This document shows positions 36,201 through 45,151 of a stretch of 64,000 nt of DNA, piece by piece. Below the pieces are notes generated by a model. That model searched no databases, had not been told where the DNA came from, and saw nothing but the letters and a program-made list of their open reading frames with translations. A program made the position numbers and the translations under genes. The DNA comes from an uncultured Paraprevotella sp. GTDB taxonomy: Bacteria; Bacteroidota; Bacteroidia; Bacteroidales; Bacteroidaceae. The stretch covers positions 20,592-84,591 of the forward strand of contig CALULT010000005.1 in NCBI GenBank assembly GCA_944321565.1, written 5' to 3'. Every line of letters begins with the position of its first letter. Position 1 is the first letter of the stretch.

Positions 36201-37121
36201 TCAGGAATGACGGGGGCGTATGCGTTTCAGTAAAAGCGTAAGATTGTCACGGATGCTACGGTCGAGGATAATCAGTACGACAGCTACAAGGATGAATGCA
36301 ATGCCTATGGCTTCGCTCCACGTAAAGGCTTCATTAAATACCAATGCACCTATACACACGGCTGTCACCGGTTCCAAGGCACCGAGGATGGAAGTTAGCG
36401 TCCCGCCGATGTGGCGCACAGCCACCAGCAGGGTGATGTTCGATATGACAGTGGGAGCCACAGCCAGCAAAAGAATGTTGACGGCCGATATGGCATCGGG
36501 AACTGGTTGAAGCTGGAAGCCAATTCCTGTCTTGACGCCGAACATCACGGTCGTGAAGACAAACACATAGAAGGCCAGTTTGCGGCTGTGCATGTCCTTG
36601 ATGCGCGACTTGTTGACGGCGATGATGTAGCTGGCATAGCCTACGGCGGAAAGCAGCACGACGGCCACGCTGATTGGCTCGAGCCGTGTTTCCGTGCCTT
36701 GCAGGGAAAGGCGGGCTACTCCGGCAACAGCCAACACAATGGCCGTCCACGTCACCCATGAAGTTTTTTCACGGAACAACAACAGCATCAGCAGTGTCAC
36801 GAACACAGGATAGGTGAAATGGAGAGTGGTGGCTACGCCCGCTCCCATCACCTCGTAGCCATAGAGCAGGAACATGGCGGAAGCGGTGTAGAACAAGGCC
36901 AGCATCACGAGAATCGGCAGGTCGCGCAGGCTGATGCGGAACGATTCCTTTTTGATGAGCATCATGATGCCGAGGGCCATCGTGGCTACAAGGAAACGGT
37001 AGAACAGGATGGAGTCCGACTGCATGCCTTTTTGCATCAGTGGTAGCGTGAAGAGTGGAATCAATCCGAAAGTCACCGAAGTGACGATGCCGTAGAAGAA
37101 TCCTTTTATTTTGTTCTGCAT
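36201..37121 (-). CDS. EamA/DMT-family transporter
   Basis: A 306-residue inner-membrane protein with about ten hydrophobic helices and the two-EamA-repeat layout of drug/metabolite transporters (first repeat about 8-138, second about 150-290). GVATTLHFTYPVFVTLLMLLLF-type segments (in parts, TTLHFTYPVFVTLL and GALEPVTAVCIGALVF) are the conserved helix 4 and helix 9 regions. It probably exports a small metabolite; the substrate is not predictable. queG begins upstream on the same strand, with one base between the genes in the order EamA then queG. Confidence 0.87.
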   Translation of the reverse strand: MQNKIKGFFYGIVTSVTFGLIPLFTLPLMQKGMQSDSILFYRFLVATMALGIMMLIKKESFRISLRDLPILVMLALFYTASAMFLLYGYEVMGAGVATTLHFTYPVFVTLLMLLLFREKTSWVTWTAIVLAVAGVARLSLQGTETRLEPISVAVVLLSAVGYASYIIAVNKSRIKDMHSRKLAFYVFVFTTVMFGVKTGIGFQLQPVPDAISAVNILLLAVAPTVISNITLLVAVRHIGGTLTSILGALEPVTAVCIGALVFNEAFTWSEAIGIAFILVAVVLIILDRSIRDNLTLLLKRIRPRHS

Positions 37122-37122
37122 G

Positions 37123-38076
37123 TCAAATCTCTTTTTTAGTAGTTATATTTGTTTGGATGGCCGCGAGGTTGCGCGCCAGCCCTTCATATTTGGCGCGTTT
37201 CACGGCAGAGCCTTTGAAAAGGCGGCGATATTGTTCCACGTCAAGATGTAGCCAATCGGCATCTGTCATGGTTTGAAGCTCCGACGAGGGAGCAAAAGCC
37301 TCTTCCGTGGTCGGCGTGGCGGTGCGCAGATGGGGGCAGGCACGCAGGCAACGATCGCAACCATAGAAATAAGGAAACATCTTCGTGGCGGCTTCCGCAG
37401 GAATCTCCCCACGGTTTTCTATGGTCAGATAACTCAGGCAGCGACGGGCATCAAGCCCTTCCGGAGTGAGTGCATGAGTGGGACAGGCATCACGGCAACG
37501 GGTGCAGTTTCCACATCCTTTGTCCATTGGCGCATCATACTGGTCTGCGGGGAGGTTGAGCAGTATCTCACCAAGGAAAAATGCGCTCCCCATATATGGA
37601 ATGACCAATTGGGTGTGATGCCCGATCCATCCGATTCCGCATTGCCATGCCCAATAACGTTCGAGCACGGGAGCAGTGTCGCAACACACACGACCCTCGG
37701 CAGCAGGAAAAGCTGTTTGCAGAGTGGAAAGCAACCGATGCAGTTTGTCACGTACCACATCGTGGTAGTCTTTGCCATAAACGTACCAGGAAAGTTGCAA
37801 GCGGTCATCCGGAGCCGGATTGGCGGGGACATAACTCATGGCCAGGCTGACCACCGTGTGGCAACCTTCCATCAGTTTGCGCGGGTCTAGTCGCAGAGCC
37901 TCATGATTCTCCATGTAAGCCATGCCGGCTTGACACCCTCGTGCAAGCCATTGCCTGAAGAACCCAGTGTGGGCTGCATTAACAGCCCCTGCCGGAGACA
38001 ATCCACAGGCAGAAAAGCCGAGGCGCACGGCCTCGGCTTTAATATATGCTGCAGAAAGCAGTTGGGTCTTTTCCAT
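37123..38076 (-). CDS. queG: Epoxyqueuosine reductase
   Basis: It reduces epoxyqueuosine in tRNA to queuosine, using cobalamin and two [4Fe-4S] clusters. The 317-residue protein has the two cluster motifs CGNCTRCRDACPTHAL (about 190-205) and CDRCLRACPH (about 240-249) and the upstream conserved segments SYVPANPAPD, YGKDYHDVVRDKL and DTAPVLERYWAWQCGIGWIG. It is slightly shorter than the E. coli protein, which has a C-terminal extension; this shorter form is usual in Bacteroidetes. It is followed by the EamA gene and preceded, 9 bp away, by a polysaccharide deacetylase gene. Confidence 0.94.
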   Translation of the reverse strand: MEKTQLLSAAYIKAEAVRLGFSACGLSPAGAVNAAHTGFFRQWLARGCQAGMAYMENHEALRLDPRKLMEGCHTVVSLAMSYVPANPAPDDRLQLSWYVYGKDYHDVVRDKLHRLLSTLQTAFPAAEGRVCCDTAPVLERYWAWQCGIGWIGHHTQLVIPYMGSAFFLGEILLNLPADQYDAPMDKGCGNCTRCRDACPTHALTPEGLDARRCLSYLTIENRGEIPAEAATKMFPYFYGCDRCLRACPHLRTATPTTEEAFAPSSELQTMTDADWLHLDVEQYRRLFKGSAVKRAKYEGLARNLAAIQTNITTKKEI

Positions 38077-38085
38077 TTCTTTGTA

Positions 38086-38697
38086 TTACTCCAACACTTT
38101 GAATGTGTAACCTTGGTCTTCCAGCCATTGCAGGGACTCGGGCAACGCCGTGCGCAACTTGTCAATGCTCTTAAGCGAATCGTGGAACGTGATGATGGAG
38201 CCGTTGCGGGCATAACGTTTCACATTGTCCACCACATCGCGTGCCGTGACCCGTTTGCTGTAGTCGCGTGTCACAAGATCCCACATGACGATACGGTAGT
38301 GCTTGCGGAGCAGTTTGAACTGCAATAAACGCATCCATCCGTGCGGCGGACGAAACAAGTTGGTGTGGAGCAACTGGTTGGCCTTGTCCGCATTTTCCAA
38401 GTACTCCTTGCAGGAATGCTTGAATCCACCGATGTGGTTGAACGTATGGTTGCCAATACGATGACCGCGTTCAACCACCATGCGATAGACCTCCGGATGC
38501 TTACGCACATTGTCGCCCACCATGAAGAAAGTGGCCTTCACGCCGAAACGGTCGAGCGTGTCCAGCACGAACGGCGTGGCTTCGGGAATGGGGCCATCGT
38601 CGAACGTAAGATAAACCACTTTCTTCTTTCGGCTCATCCGCCAGATGGCCGTGGGATAGAGCCAGCGCAGGAACCTTGCCGGTTGTTCGATGAACAT
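38086..38697 (-). CDS. Polysaccharide deacetylase family protein (NodB fold)
   Basis: A 203-residue CE4/NodB-fold protein. All five family motifs are visible: TFDDGP (31-36 region), HTFNH for metal binding, RPPHGW, the MWDL region and the TFHDS His. No signal peptide is evident; an N-terminal hydrophobic stretch FLRWLYPTAIW could attach it to the membrane. It may de-N-acetylate peptidoglycan or a surface glycan. The gene sits between queG and a large DUF2723 gene, with 10 bp on one side and 9 on the other. Confidence 0.87.
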   Translation of the reverse strand: MFIEQPARFLRWLYPTAIWRMSRKKKVVYLTFDDGPIPEATPFVLDTLDRFGVKATFFMVGDNVRKHPEVYRMVVERGHRIGNHTFNHIGGFKHSCKEYLENADKANQLLHTNLFRPPHGWMRLLQFKLLRKHYRIVMWDLVTRDYSKRVTARDVVDNVKRYARNGSIITFHDSLKSIDKLRTALPESLQWLEDQGYTFKVLE

Positions 38698-38707
38698 GTC
38701 GTGCGGG

Positions 38708-41700
38708 CTATCTGTAAAGACTTACTCCACGTTGGTGGCAAGACATGGCATATTTGCTGGCCTCTGCATTCCATGCCTCCGCCTTTTTCTCATCGTAAGA
38801 AGCGTAGGTTTGCGCAATGTTGCCGAGTGTGACCACAGCAATGAGGCAGTCACGTGTGGATTGCAACAACCGTGGAGTACTCAGGCTAAGATACCAGTCA
38901 AGATATTCTTTGGCGTTTTGTCCTACAGCTTCGAGAATCTTTCCGCCTTCGGCTTTATGCCCGGTACGTAACCAAACTTCAGCCAATTCCACGGAATTAC
39001 CCATCATGTGTTCATGGGGAACAACCACAGGCGGAAGCTCCTCTTCAGCCCGCTGCACCACTTTGAGGGCCTTATCCGCCTTGCCCTCCCTCATCAGTTC
39101 CTGCGCCAGTTGGGCGAAGAGACGGCGATGGGTGTAACACATGCGGATGACCGTCTCGTCGAGATATACATCGGGATGCTCTTTCAGTCCGCCGTATTTG
39201 AACTTATTCATCATGTTGTCATACATGCGTTCAGTATCGACCATACGTCCGCTCGCTTTCGTGTCGAACGGAGTAATACGACAAGCCAAACCTTCCTGCA
39301 CGAAGTTGTCACCAAGGTGTCCGTAATTATCCGGCCCCACAGTAGTGGACATGTAGAGCGGACGTTCCCAATCACCATGCGAAATCATTTCGAGCATCAT
39401 CATCTCGCTCTTATAGACGGCGCGTTTGCCTTTGAGGGAGATGTGCATCACATCGGGGATAGAGTCGGCGGCAACCATCATGCCCGAGCGGCGCACAGAC
39501 TCCTTGTCCACTGTCACTACGATGCTGTCGGTGGGGAAAATCTGAAGGTCGGGGTTGTCGCTCAGAATCCAATACTTGATGATGTTCTTCAACTCATACG
39601 GGTTGTCGCCGAGCATCTGCTTCAGTTCCTCAGGGCTATCCTTATAGTAATCGAGCACTTGTGCCAGCGCGTCGGCTTGCACAGGAATAGCCTCGTGTAC
39701 GCCCGTCACGTAATCAATACGTTTCCAACTGATGGGCAATGAAGGCGAGTCATAGGCCGGACGGCACATTTGATCAATGTACCAGTCGGTCTGCAAGTAA
39801 CTCAAATTGCAGACACGGGCATCCGTGCGCACCCCTTCCGTTTCCTGGTTATACCACAAAGGGAAAGTGTCATTGTCACCGTTAGTGAAGATAACAGGAT
39901 TTCCTTTATCCGGAAGCGAATTCAAGTAGTTCTGCCCGAAGTCACGACAAGTGTATCGATTGCTGCGATCGTGGTCGTCCCATGTCTGTCCGGCCATTTG
40001 TATCGGTACGAACAAAGCGAGCAGGCTAACCAAGGCTGCACCCATTTCGGGCACTTTCAGGCGGCGCAAGCCATCAACGATGGCAGCCACGCCCATGCCC
40101 ACCCAAATGGCGAAGGCGTAGAACGACCCGGCATAAGCATAGTCGCGCTCACGCGGTTGCAGGGGTGTTTGGTTGAGGTAAACCACGATGGCGAGTCCCG
40201 TCATGAAGAACAGGAAGAACACCACCCAGAACTGCCTTACGCCTTCCTGGTTCTTATAGGCTTGCCAAAACAGACCGATAAGCCCCAGCAGCAAAGGCAG
40301 GCAGTAGAACACATTGTGCCCCTTGTTTTCCTGCAGCTCCGTGGGAAGCTTGCTTTGGTCACCCAACCGGGCGTTGTCGATGAAAGGAATCCCGGTGAGC
40401 CAGTTGCCGTGCTCCAGCTCGCCGTTGCCTTGTATGTCGTTCTGTCTTCCTGCGAAATTCCACATGAAATATCGCCAGTACATGAAGTTAATCTGGTAGC
40501 TGAAGAAGAAGCGCAGGTTTTCCCATTGCGTGGGCATCTTCACCATGACGGTCTGCCCGCACTGGTCGGCAGGCACTTGCCGCCCCTTCACGCCACCCAT
40601 CCAATCTTCGTATGCCCGCACGTGTTCCGCGCGGTCGGAATACATGCGGGGGAAGAACATGTTTTGCCCATACACCGGCTCTTTCGTGCGATATACGATG
40701 TGATAAGCATCCTTTTCGTCGGCCGAACGTTTCTCCACGCGCTGCCAGACCGGCGCGCCTTCCTTGTATTGGGGCACACAGTAGCCGTCTCCCGTGGGTT
40801 TGAACACGATTTTCGACTCGTATGCCTGTCCGTAGAAAAGCGGGCGGCTGCCGTATTGTTCGCGGTTCAGGTAGGAGCCAAGCGTAAAGATGTCCTCGGG
40901 CGAGTTTTGGTCCATAGGCGGGTTGGTGGTAGAGCGGATTACGATGACTGCATACGAACTGTAGCCTATCATAATCATCAGCATGCAGAGCAACGACGTG
41001 TTCATCACGCGCGGGCTGATCAGCGGTTCGCCCAGCACCTTGCGGTTCAACAAATAAGCCAATGCGCCGATGACGATGATGCCCACGATGAAGCTTGTCC
41101 ATCCGTAACCATAGAATGGGATACCAAGCATGGCCACGGCACACAAGTAAGCGATATTCATGCGGCGGCGATTCTTCTGCACGATGGTTTCGCGAATGGC
41201 CCAAAGCACCACGGCGATGAGGCAGAAAATATAAAAGATAAGCCCTGTGTTGAACGGCATGCCCAGTGTATTCACGAAAAGCAATTCAAACCATCCACCC
41301 ACCTTAACGATGCCCGGCACGATGCCATAGAGCACGGCGGCCACAAGCACGAATGAGCACACCAAAGCCCAAAGCGAACCTTTCACATTAGCATTGGGAT
41401 GCTTCTTGTAATACCATATCAGCACAATAGCTGGCAAACATAGCAAGTTAAGCAAGTGGACACCGATGGAAAGCCCCGTCAGGTATGCGATAAGCACCAA
41501 CCAACGGTCACTATGCGGTTCATCGGCATGTTCCTCCCATTTCAGGATGAGCCAGAACACCACGGCCGTAAACAACGAGGAATAAGCATAGACTTCACCT
41601 TCCACCGCACTGAACCAAAACGTGTCACTGAACGTATAGACCAATGCGCCCACTAAACCGCTAACCATGATGGCAATAAGCCGCGCCGGCGTCATTTGTG

Positions 41701-42028
41701 CATAATCGGGGCACACAAGTTTGCGGGTCAAGTGCGTGATACTCCAAAAAAGCAACATGATGCAACCTGCGCTCATCAGAGCCGACATCGTATTCACCAT
41801 AAGAGCGACCCGCGAAGGATCATCGGTGAACTGTGAGAAAAGGTTGGCCGTAAGCATGAAAAACGGTGCGCCGGGCGGATGTCCAACTTCCAGTTTGTAG
41901 CCGGTAGTAATAAACTCCGGACAGTCCCAAAAACTTGCGGTAGGCTCAATGGTCGAGCAATAAACCCACGCGGCAATGGCAAATGTGATCCAACCCAAGA
42001 GGTTGTTCACAAGTTTGAACTGTTTCAT
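38708..42028 (-). CDS. DUF2723 membrane protein, putative protein O-glycosyltransferase
   Basis: An 1106-residue protein. The N-terminal half (about 1-670) has roughly a dozen transmembrane segments with the DUF2723 hallmarks TASFWDCPEF and LEVGHPPGAPFF, near residues 27-55, which place acidic residues in the first external loop as in GT-C glycosyltransferases. The C-terminal half is soluble and helical, possibly TPR-like. The DUF2723 family is very common in Bacteroidetes and has been proposed to act in general protein O-glycosylation; that role is inferred. A -7 box lies 42 bases before the start. Confidence 0.85.
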   Translation of the reverse strand: MKQFKLVNNLLGWITFAIAAWVYCSTIEPTASFWDCPEFITTGYKLEVGHPPGAPFFMLTANLFSQFTDDPSRVALMVNTMSALMSAGCIMLLFWSITHLTRKLVCPDYAQMTPARLIAIMVSGLVGALVYTFSDTFWFSAVEGEVYAYSSLFTAVVFWLILKWEEHADEPHSDRWLVLIAYLTGLSIGVHLLNLLCLPAIVLIWYYKKHPNANVKGSLWALVCSFVLVAAVLYGIVPGIVKVGGWFELLFVNTLGMPFNTGLIFYIFCLIAVVLWAIRETIVQKNRRRMNIAYLCAVAMLGIPFYGYGWTSFIVGIIVIGALAYLLNRKVLGEPLISPRVMNTSLLCMLMIMIGYSSYAVIVIRSTTNPPMDQNSPEDIFTLGSYLNREQYGSRPLFYGQAYESKIVFKPTGDGYCVPQYKEGAPVWQRVEKRSADEKDAYHIVYRTKEPVYGQNMFFPRMYSDRAEHVRAYEDWMGGVKGRQVPADQCGQTVMVKMPTQWENLRFFFSYQINFMYWRYFMWNFAGRQNDIQGNGELEHGNWLTGIPFIDNARLGDQSKLPTELQENKGHNVFYCLPLLLGLIGLFWQAYKNQEGVRQFWVVFFLFFMTGLAIVVYLNQTPLQPRERDYAYAGSFYAFAIWVGMGVAAIVDGLRRLKVPEMGAALVSLLALFVPIQMAGQTWDDHDRSNRYTCRDFGQNYLNSLPDKGNPVIFTNGDNDTFPLWYNQETEGVRTDARVCNLSYLQTDWYIDQMCRPAYDSPSLPISWKRIDYVTGVHEAIPVQADALAQVLDYYKDSPEELKQMLGDNPYELKNIIKYWILSDNPDLQIFPTDSIVVTVDKESVRRSGMMVAADSIPDVMHISLKGKRAVYKSEMMMLEMISHGDWERPLYMSTTVGPDNYGHLGDNFVQEGLACRITPFDTKASGRMVDTERMYDNMMNKFKYGGLKEHPDVYLDETVIRMCYTHRRLFAQLAQELMREGKADKALKVVQRAEEELPPVVVPHEHMMGNSVELAEVWLRTGHKAEGGKILEAVGQNAKEYLDWYLSLSTPRLLQSTRDCLIAVVTLGNIAQTYASYDEKKAEAWNAEASKYAMSCHQRGVSLYR

Positions 42029-42069
42029 TGTTTTGCGTTTATTTTGTTCTTGATTATTTCCTCAATTTG

Positions 42070-42077
42070 CAAAGTTA
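42070..42077 (-). promoter_or_regulatory. -7 box for the DUF2723 gene
   Basis: The minus strand reads TAACTTTG, a TAnnTTTG match 42 bases before the ATG at 42028. Confidence 0.45.
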
Positions 42078-42136
42078 GCAACTATTTCCTTTTCGAGCGG
42101 TGCTTTTCCGTGCCACAACGGACTTCGTCCGCCCTT

Positions 42137-42898
42137 TTAACTTTGTTTGTGACATTTTAGTACCCTGTGGGGATAGTTCCCATGTCCGATTAGGTCTATC
42201 GGACAATTGAATTTTTCTTCCAACCAACCTTCGGGCAATTCCGTATCGGGATGATAGTCGAGAGTTTCATTGACACAAGCGATGGTACGCACGTTTTGCA
42301 GAACAGAGCCAAGGTCGTGACTGACAAGAATAATTGCGCTCTCGCGGTTGATGTCATTCAGCAACTGGTAGAGTTGGGTCTCAAAGCGTTTGTCAATATA
42401 GGTGTTCGGTTCGTCCAGGATGACCACGTCGGGCTGAGAGACAATGGCGCGTCCTAACAGGGCACGTTGCAATTGTCCACCGCTCAAAGTTCCTATCGGA
42501 CGTTGGGAGAGGTCTTCCAAGCCCATCCGCCGGAGCATGTCTTCCACTGCCGTATGTTGGTCGGCGGAATACCGTTGCCAAATCTTTTTCTTTAGTCCAG
42601 ACAACACGACCTCATAAACGGAAATAGGAAAGTCTTTATCTATTTTATTATATTGAGGCAGATAGCCCATGCGAATAGACGGAACCGCTTTTCCATTGCG
42701 GTAGAATGTCATGGAGCCAGAAGAGGGCTTCTTCAGTCCGAGGATGGTTTTTACTAATGTGGTCTTTCCGCCTCCGTTGGGACCGATGATGCCAAGAAAA
42801 TCCCGCACATACACCGTCAGGTCGATATCGCGGAGCACTTCCTTACGTCCGTATCCCGCACGGACTTTCCTAAGTTCTATCAAAGATCCTTTTTGCAT
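42137..42898 (-). CDS. Metal ABC transporter ATP-binding protein (ZnuC/TroB-like)
   Basis: A 253-residue ABC ATPase. Walker A is GPNGGGKTT (about residues 38-46), the Q-loop is YLPQYNK, the signature is LSGGQLQR (about 138-145), Walker B is VVILDEPN and the H-loop is LVSHDLG. Best resemblance is to zinc/manganese ATPases such as ZnuC. The start at 42898 was chosen because an upstream extension would run deep into the neighbouring gene; it overlaps that gene's 3' end by 19 bases. The partner binding protein is directly upstream, but no permease gene lies nearby. Confidence 0.88.
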   Translation of the reverse strand: MQKGSLIELRKVRAGYGRKEVLRDIDLTVYVRDFLGIIGPNGGGKTTLVKTILGLKKPSSGSMTFYRNGKAVPSIRMGYLPQYNKIDKDFPISVYEVVLSGLKKKIWQRYSADQHTAVEDMLRRMGLEDLSQRPIGTLSGGQLQRALLGRAIVSQPDVVILDEPNTYIDKRFETQLYQLLNDINRESAIILVSHDLGSVLQNVRTIACVNETLDYHPDTELPEGWLEEKFNCPIDLIGHGNYPHRVLKCHKQS

Positions 42899-43764
42899 TG
42901 TTCGTCTAATGTTTGGGCTATTCTCAGCATTTCTTCTTTCCAATCGTATGCAAGCGGATTGATGCTAACAATTCGCGTACCTGTTTCCTTAGCGATGAGT
43001 TCGGCGTTTTTCCGGTCGAATTCCTTCTGTACAAAGATGATGCGCACGTTTTGTGCCTTGCAATGGTTAATGAGTCGCACTATTTTTGCCGGCGAAGGCT
43101 CTTTGCCATCTGTTTCAATGGCGATTTGTGTCAGTCCATAATCATGAGCAAAATAAGTAAGCGCAGGATGATAGATGAGAAAAGCCTTTGTAGATGCATG
43201 TTCCAACAGGCTTTGGATACTGTCATCGACATTTTGAATTTCAGAGCGCATAATTTGGAGATTCCTGTGGAACATGTCGGCATGTACCGTGTCAAGGCGA
43301 CAAAGGGCCGTACAGATGTTTTGTGCGATAACAGCCATGTTGCGCGGTGAAGTCCACATGTGGGGGTCGGTAACGTTTTCCGTACCGCCATGGCAGTGCC
43401 CAGCAAGTGGAGTGATTCCTTCCGCAGTCTTGACAAAGGCCACCCCAGGCGCGTTTTGTTGCAATCTGTCCATCCAAATACGTTCGAATCCCAATTCGCC
43501 TATACTGAAATAGGCCAAACTCTCTCCGAGCCGTGCCATTTGTTCAGGTGTAGGTTCGTAAGTTTCCGGGCTACTGCCTTTCGGTACGAAAGTAGTTACG
43601 TTGAAAGCCCCGCCTGCAATCCGTTCCGTCACATAACGTAACGGTTCAATAGACACGGTAAGCGTTTTTTCCGGTTTGCCATTTTCGTTTCCCGGCTTCG
43701 TTTGTTTGCATCCGACAAATAAGCCGCAGCAAAACAAGATAAAGAAAAAAATACGGTTTCTCAT
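42880..43764 (-). CDS. Zinc ABC transporter substrate-binding lipoprotein (ZnuA-like)
   Basis: A 294-residue cluster A-I binding protein. The lipoprotein signal IFFFILFCCGLFVGC gives a modified Cys at about residue 19. Metal-site candidates are the SPETYEP segment (Glu where many homologues have His), TDPHMW, IYHPALTYFAHDYGL and the Asp region ETDGKEPSP; a His-rich GHCHGG loop is short compared with E. coli ZnuA. It likely captures zinc or manganese in the periplasm and passes it to an inner-membrane permease with the ATPase encoded next to it. The start is fixed by the signal peptide. Confidence 0.87.
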   Translation of the reverse strand: MRNRIFFFILFCCGLFVGCKQTKPGNENGKPEKTLTVSIEPLRYVTERIAGGAFNVTTFVPKGSSPETYEPTPEQMARLGESLAYFSIGELGFERIWMDRLQQNAPGVAFVKTAEGITPLAGHCHGGTENVTDPHMWTSPRNMAVIAQNICTALCRLDTVHADMFHRNLQIMRSEIQNVDDSIQSLLEHASTKAFLIYHPALTYFAHDYGLTQIAIETDGKEPSPAKIVRLINHCKAQNVRIIFVQKEFDRKNAELIAKETGTRIVSINPLAYDWKEEMLRIAQTLDEQCKKDL

Positions 43765-43769
43765 TTCCT

Positions 43770-44222
43770 TCAAAATAGAGTGACTGTGTAAACCAACACG
43801 GCGTAGCGGGTCAGTTTGCCGAGCGTAATGGAAATCAAGCAGATGAGCCAGTTGGCGCGCATGAATCCCAATGCCACCGAGATGGCATCGCCAATGACGG
43901 GCACAAAACAGAGGAAGCCGCCGACCCAAGCACCTTTCCGTTCCATCCAATGTTGCGCCCGTTCCATTTTTTCTTTTTTCACGTGCAGGTATTTTTCAAT
44001 CCATTCGATGCGTCCAAGCCGTCCGATGCTGTAATTGAACATGCTGCCGGCTACATTTCCAGCCGTCCCCCAAAGCAACAGCGGAAGCGGCGAGAGTCCG
44101 GCCACTTGGAGCCCCACCATGACCGCCTCCGAGCTAAAAGGGAAAACACTGGCCGCCAAGAAAGCCGCAACAAACATGCCCCAATAACCGTATTGAATCA
44201 GAATATCAACAAACGCGTCCAT
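43770..44222 (-). CDS. YqaA/VTT-family small membrane protein
   Basis: A 150-residue membrane protein of the SNARE-associated (VTT/DedA-like) family, YqaA type. It has four or five hydrophobic segments and characteristic FPFSSEAVMVGLQ, GTAGNVAGSMFNYSIGR, and the C-terminal FVPVIGDAISVALGFMR. DedA-type proteins act in lipid carrier recycling and envelope homeostasis; the small YqaA members are poorly characterised. It ends 5 bp before the zinc-binding protein start and overlaps the next upstream gene by 25 bases. Confidence 0.82.
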   Translation of the reverse strand: MDAFVDILIQYGYWGMFVAAFLAASVFPFSSEAVMVGLQVAGLSPLPLLLWGTAGNVAGSMFNYSIGRLGRIEWIEKYLHVKKEKMERAQHWMERKGAWVGGFLCFVPVIGDAISVALGFMRANWLICLISITLGKLTRYAVLVYTVTLF

Positions 44223-45145
44223 AAGTTAGAAAGTGCCAAGACGGATAAAATGAAAATAGAAAGGATGAACAACGAATTAGAGAAGCGTCCCTTCGTCAAT
44301 GCAAAATAATGTGCAATGAGCGGAGCAGAATTCATGAACAACAAACCGGAAAGCATGGGGAAATGTATGGGCTGCAGGACCATGAACACGACAATGAGCA
44401 ATTCCTGAATCATGATGAAATAAAGCAGCATCCGAGTGCGGATCTTTTCGTTGAAACTGGTGCGGATACAATGGGCAGAAGCAATCAGCGACAAAATGAC
44501 CACCCAAGCAATAAAGCTGACTTGCAGGTAATCGAAATGTTGGTAATTGTCTGGCCGTAACGGCTGGAATTGTACCAATGCAGCAAAATGTGCCGTGAAA
44601 TGGCTGAAATTTCCTGTGTAAATGTCATATCCGGCCATGAACCAATAAGGCAAGATAAGCCCTAAGATGGCTCCACAAAAAGTACGCCAATGCAATGAAC
44701 GGAAGAAAATGACAGAATACCACAAATAAAAGGGTACAAAATAAAGCAGTTGCGGGAAAAACAGGCTTCCGATGCCAATGCACAAGAAGGAATTGAACAA
44801 AGGAGAAACGGCATCCGTCCGTTGATAGGAACGAAACAACAGATTATAAGAGGCCAACATGGTACAAGCGATGATACCAGCCGATTGCAACGAATGCAGA
44901 CTGAATGCAGCACCCATTATGGCAACATAGACCGCAGGTGTGAGCAAGCTACGAATACGGATAAGGGCATTGGCATTATTGGTTTCCAGCCACAGGTAAG
45001 TCGTCAGTCCGCACAAAAGCCATCCCCACAGCATGTCAAGGGTATAGATTCCTTCCGCGCACCACAAGAGGGTGGCGAAGATAGCGGCAACGGGCAGCGT
45101 GTAGCCGCTCGTCGCCACTTTGTTTTGGAATCTGTTCCTCTTCAT
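44198..45145 (-). CDS. Polytopic membrane protein of unknown function
   Basis: A 315-residue protein with nine or ten hydrophobic helices and few charged residues apart from short loops (RRSYQRTD region; FNEKIRTR near residue 235). I do not recognise a family, though similar proteins appear in Bacteroidales next to purD. The basic N-terminus MKRNRFQNK and helix distribution suggest an N-in inner-membrane protein. It starts 6 bp after the purD stop and overlaps the VTT-family gene by 25 bases, so the three are likely co-transcribed. Confidence 0.65.
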   Translation of the reverse strand: MKRNRFQNKVATSGYTLPVAAIFATLLWCAEGIYTLDMLWGWLLCGLTTYLWLETNNANALIRIRSLLTPAVYVAIMGAAFSLHSLQSAGIIACTMLASYNLLFRSYQRTDAVSPLFNSFLCIGIGSLFFPQLLYFVPFYLWYSVIFFRSLHWRTFCGAILGLILPYWFMAGYDIYTGNFSHFTAHFAALVQFQPLRPDNYQHFDYLQVSFIAWVVILSLIASAHCIRTSFNEKIRTRMLLYFIMIQELLIVVFMVLQPIHFPMLSGLLFMNSAPLIAHYFALTKGRFSNSLFILSIFILSVLALSNLWTRLLIF

Positions 45146-45151
45146 GGCGGT

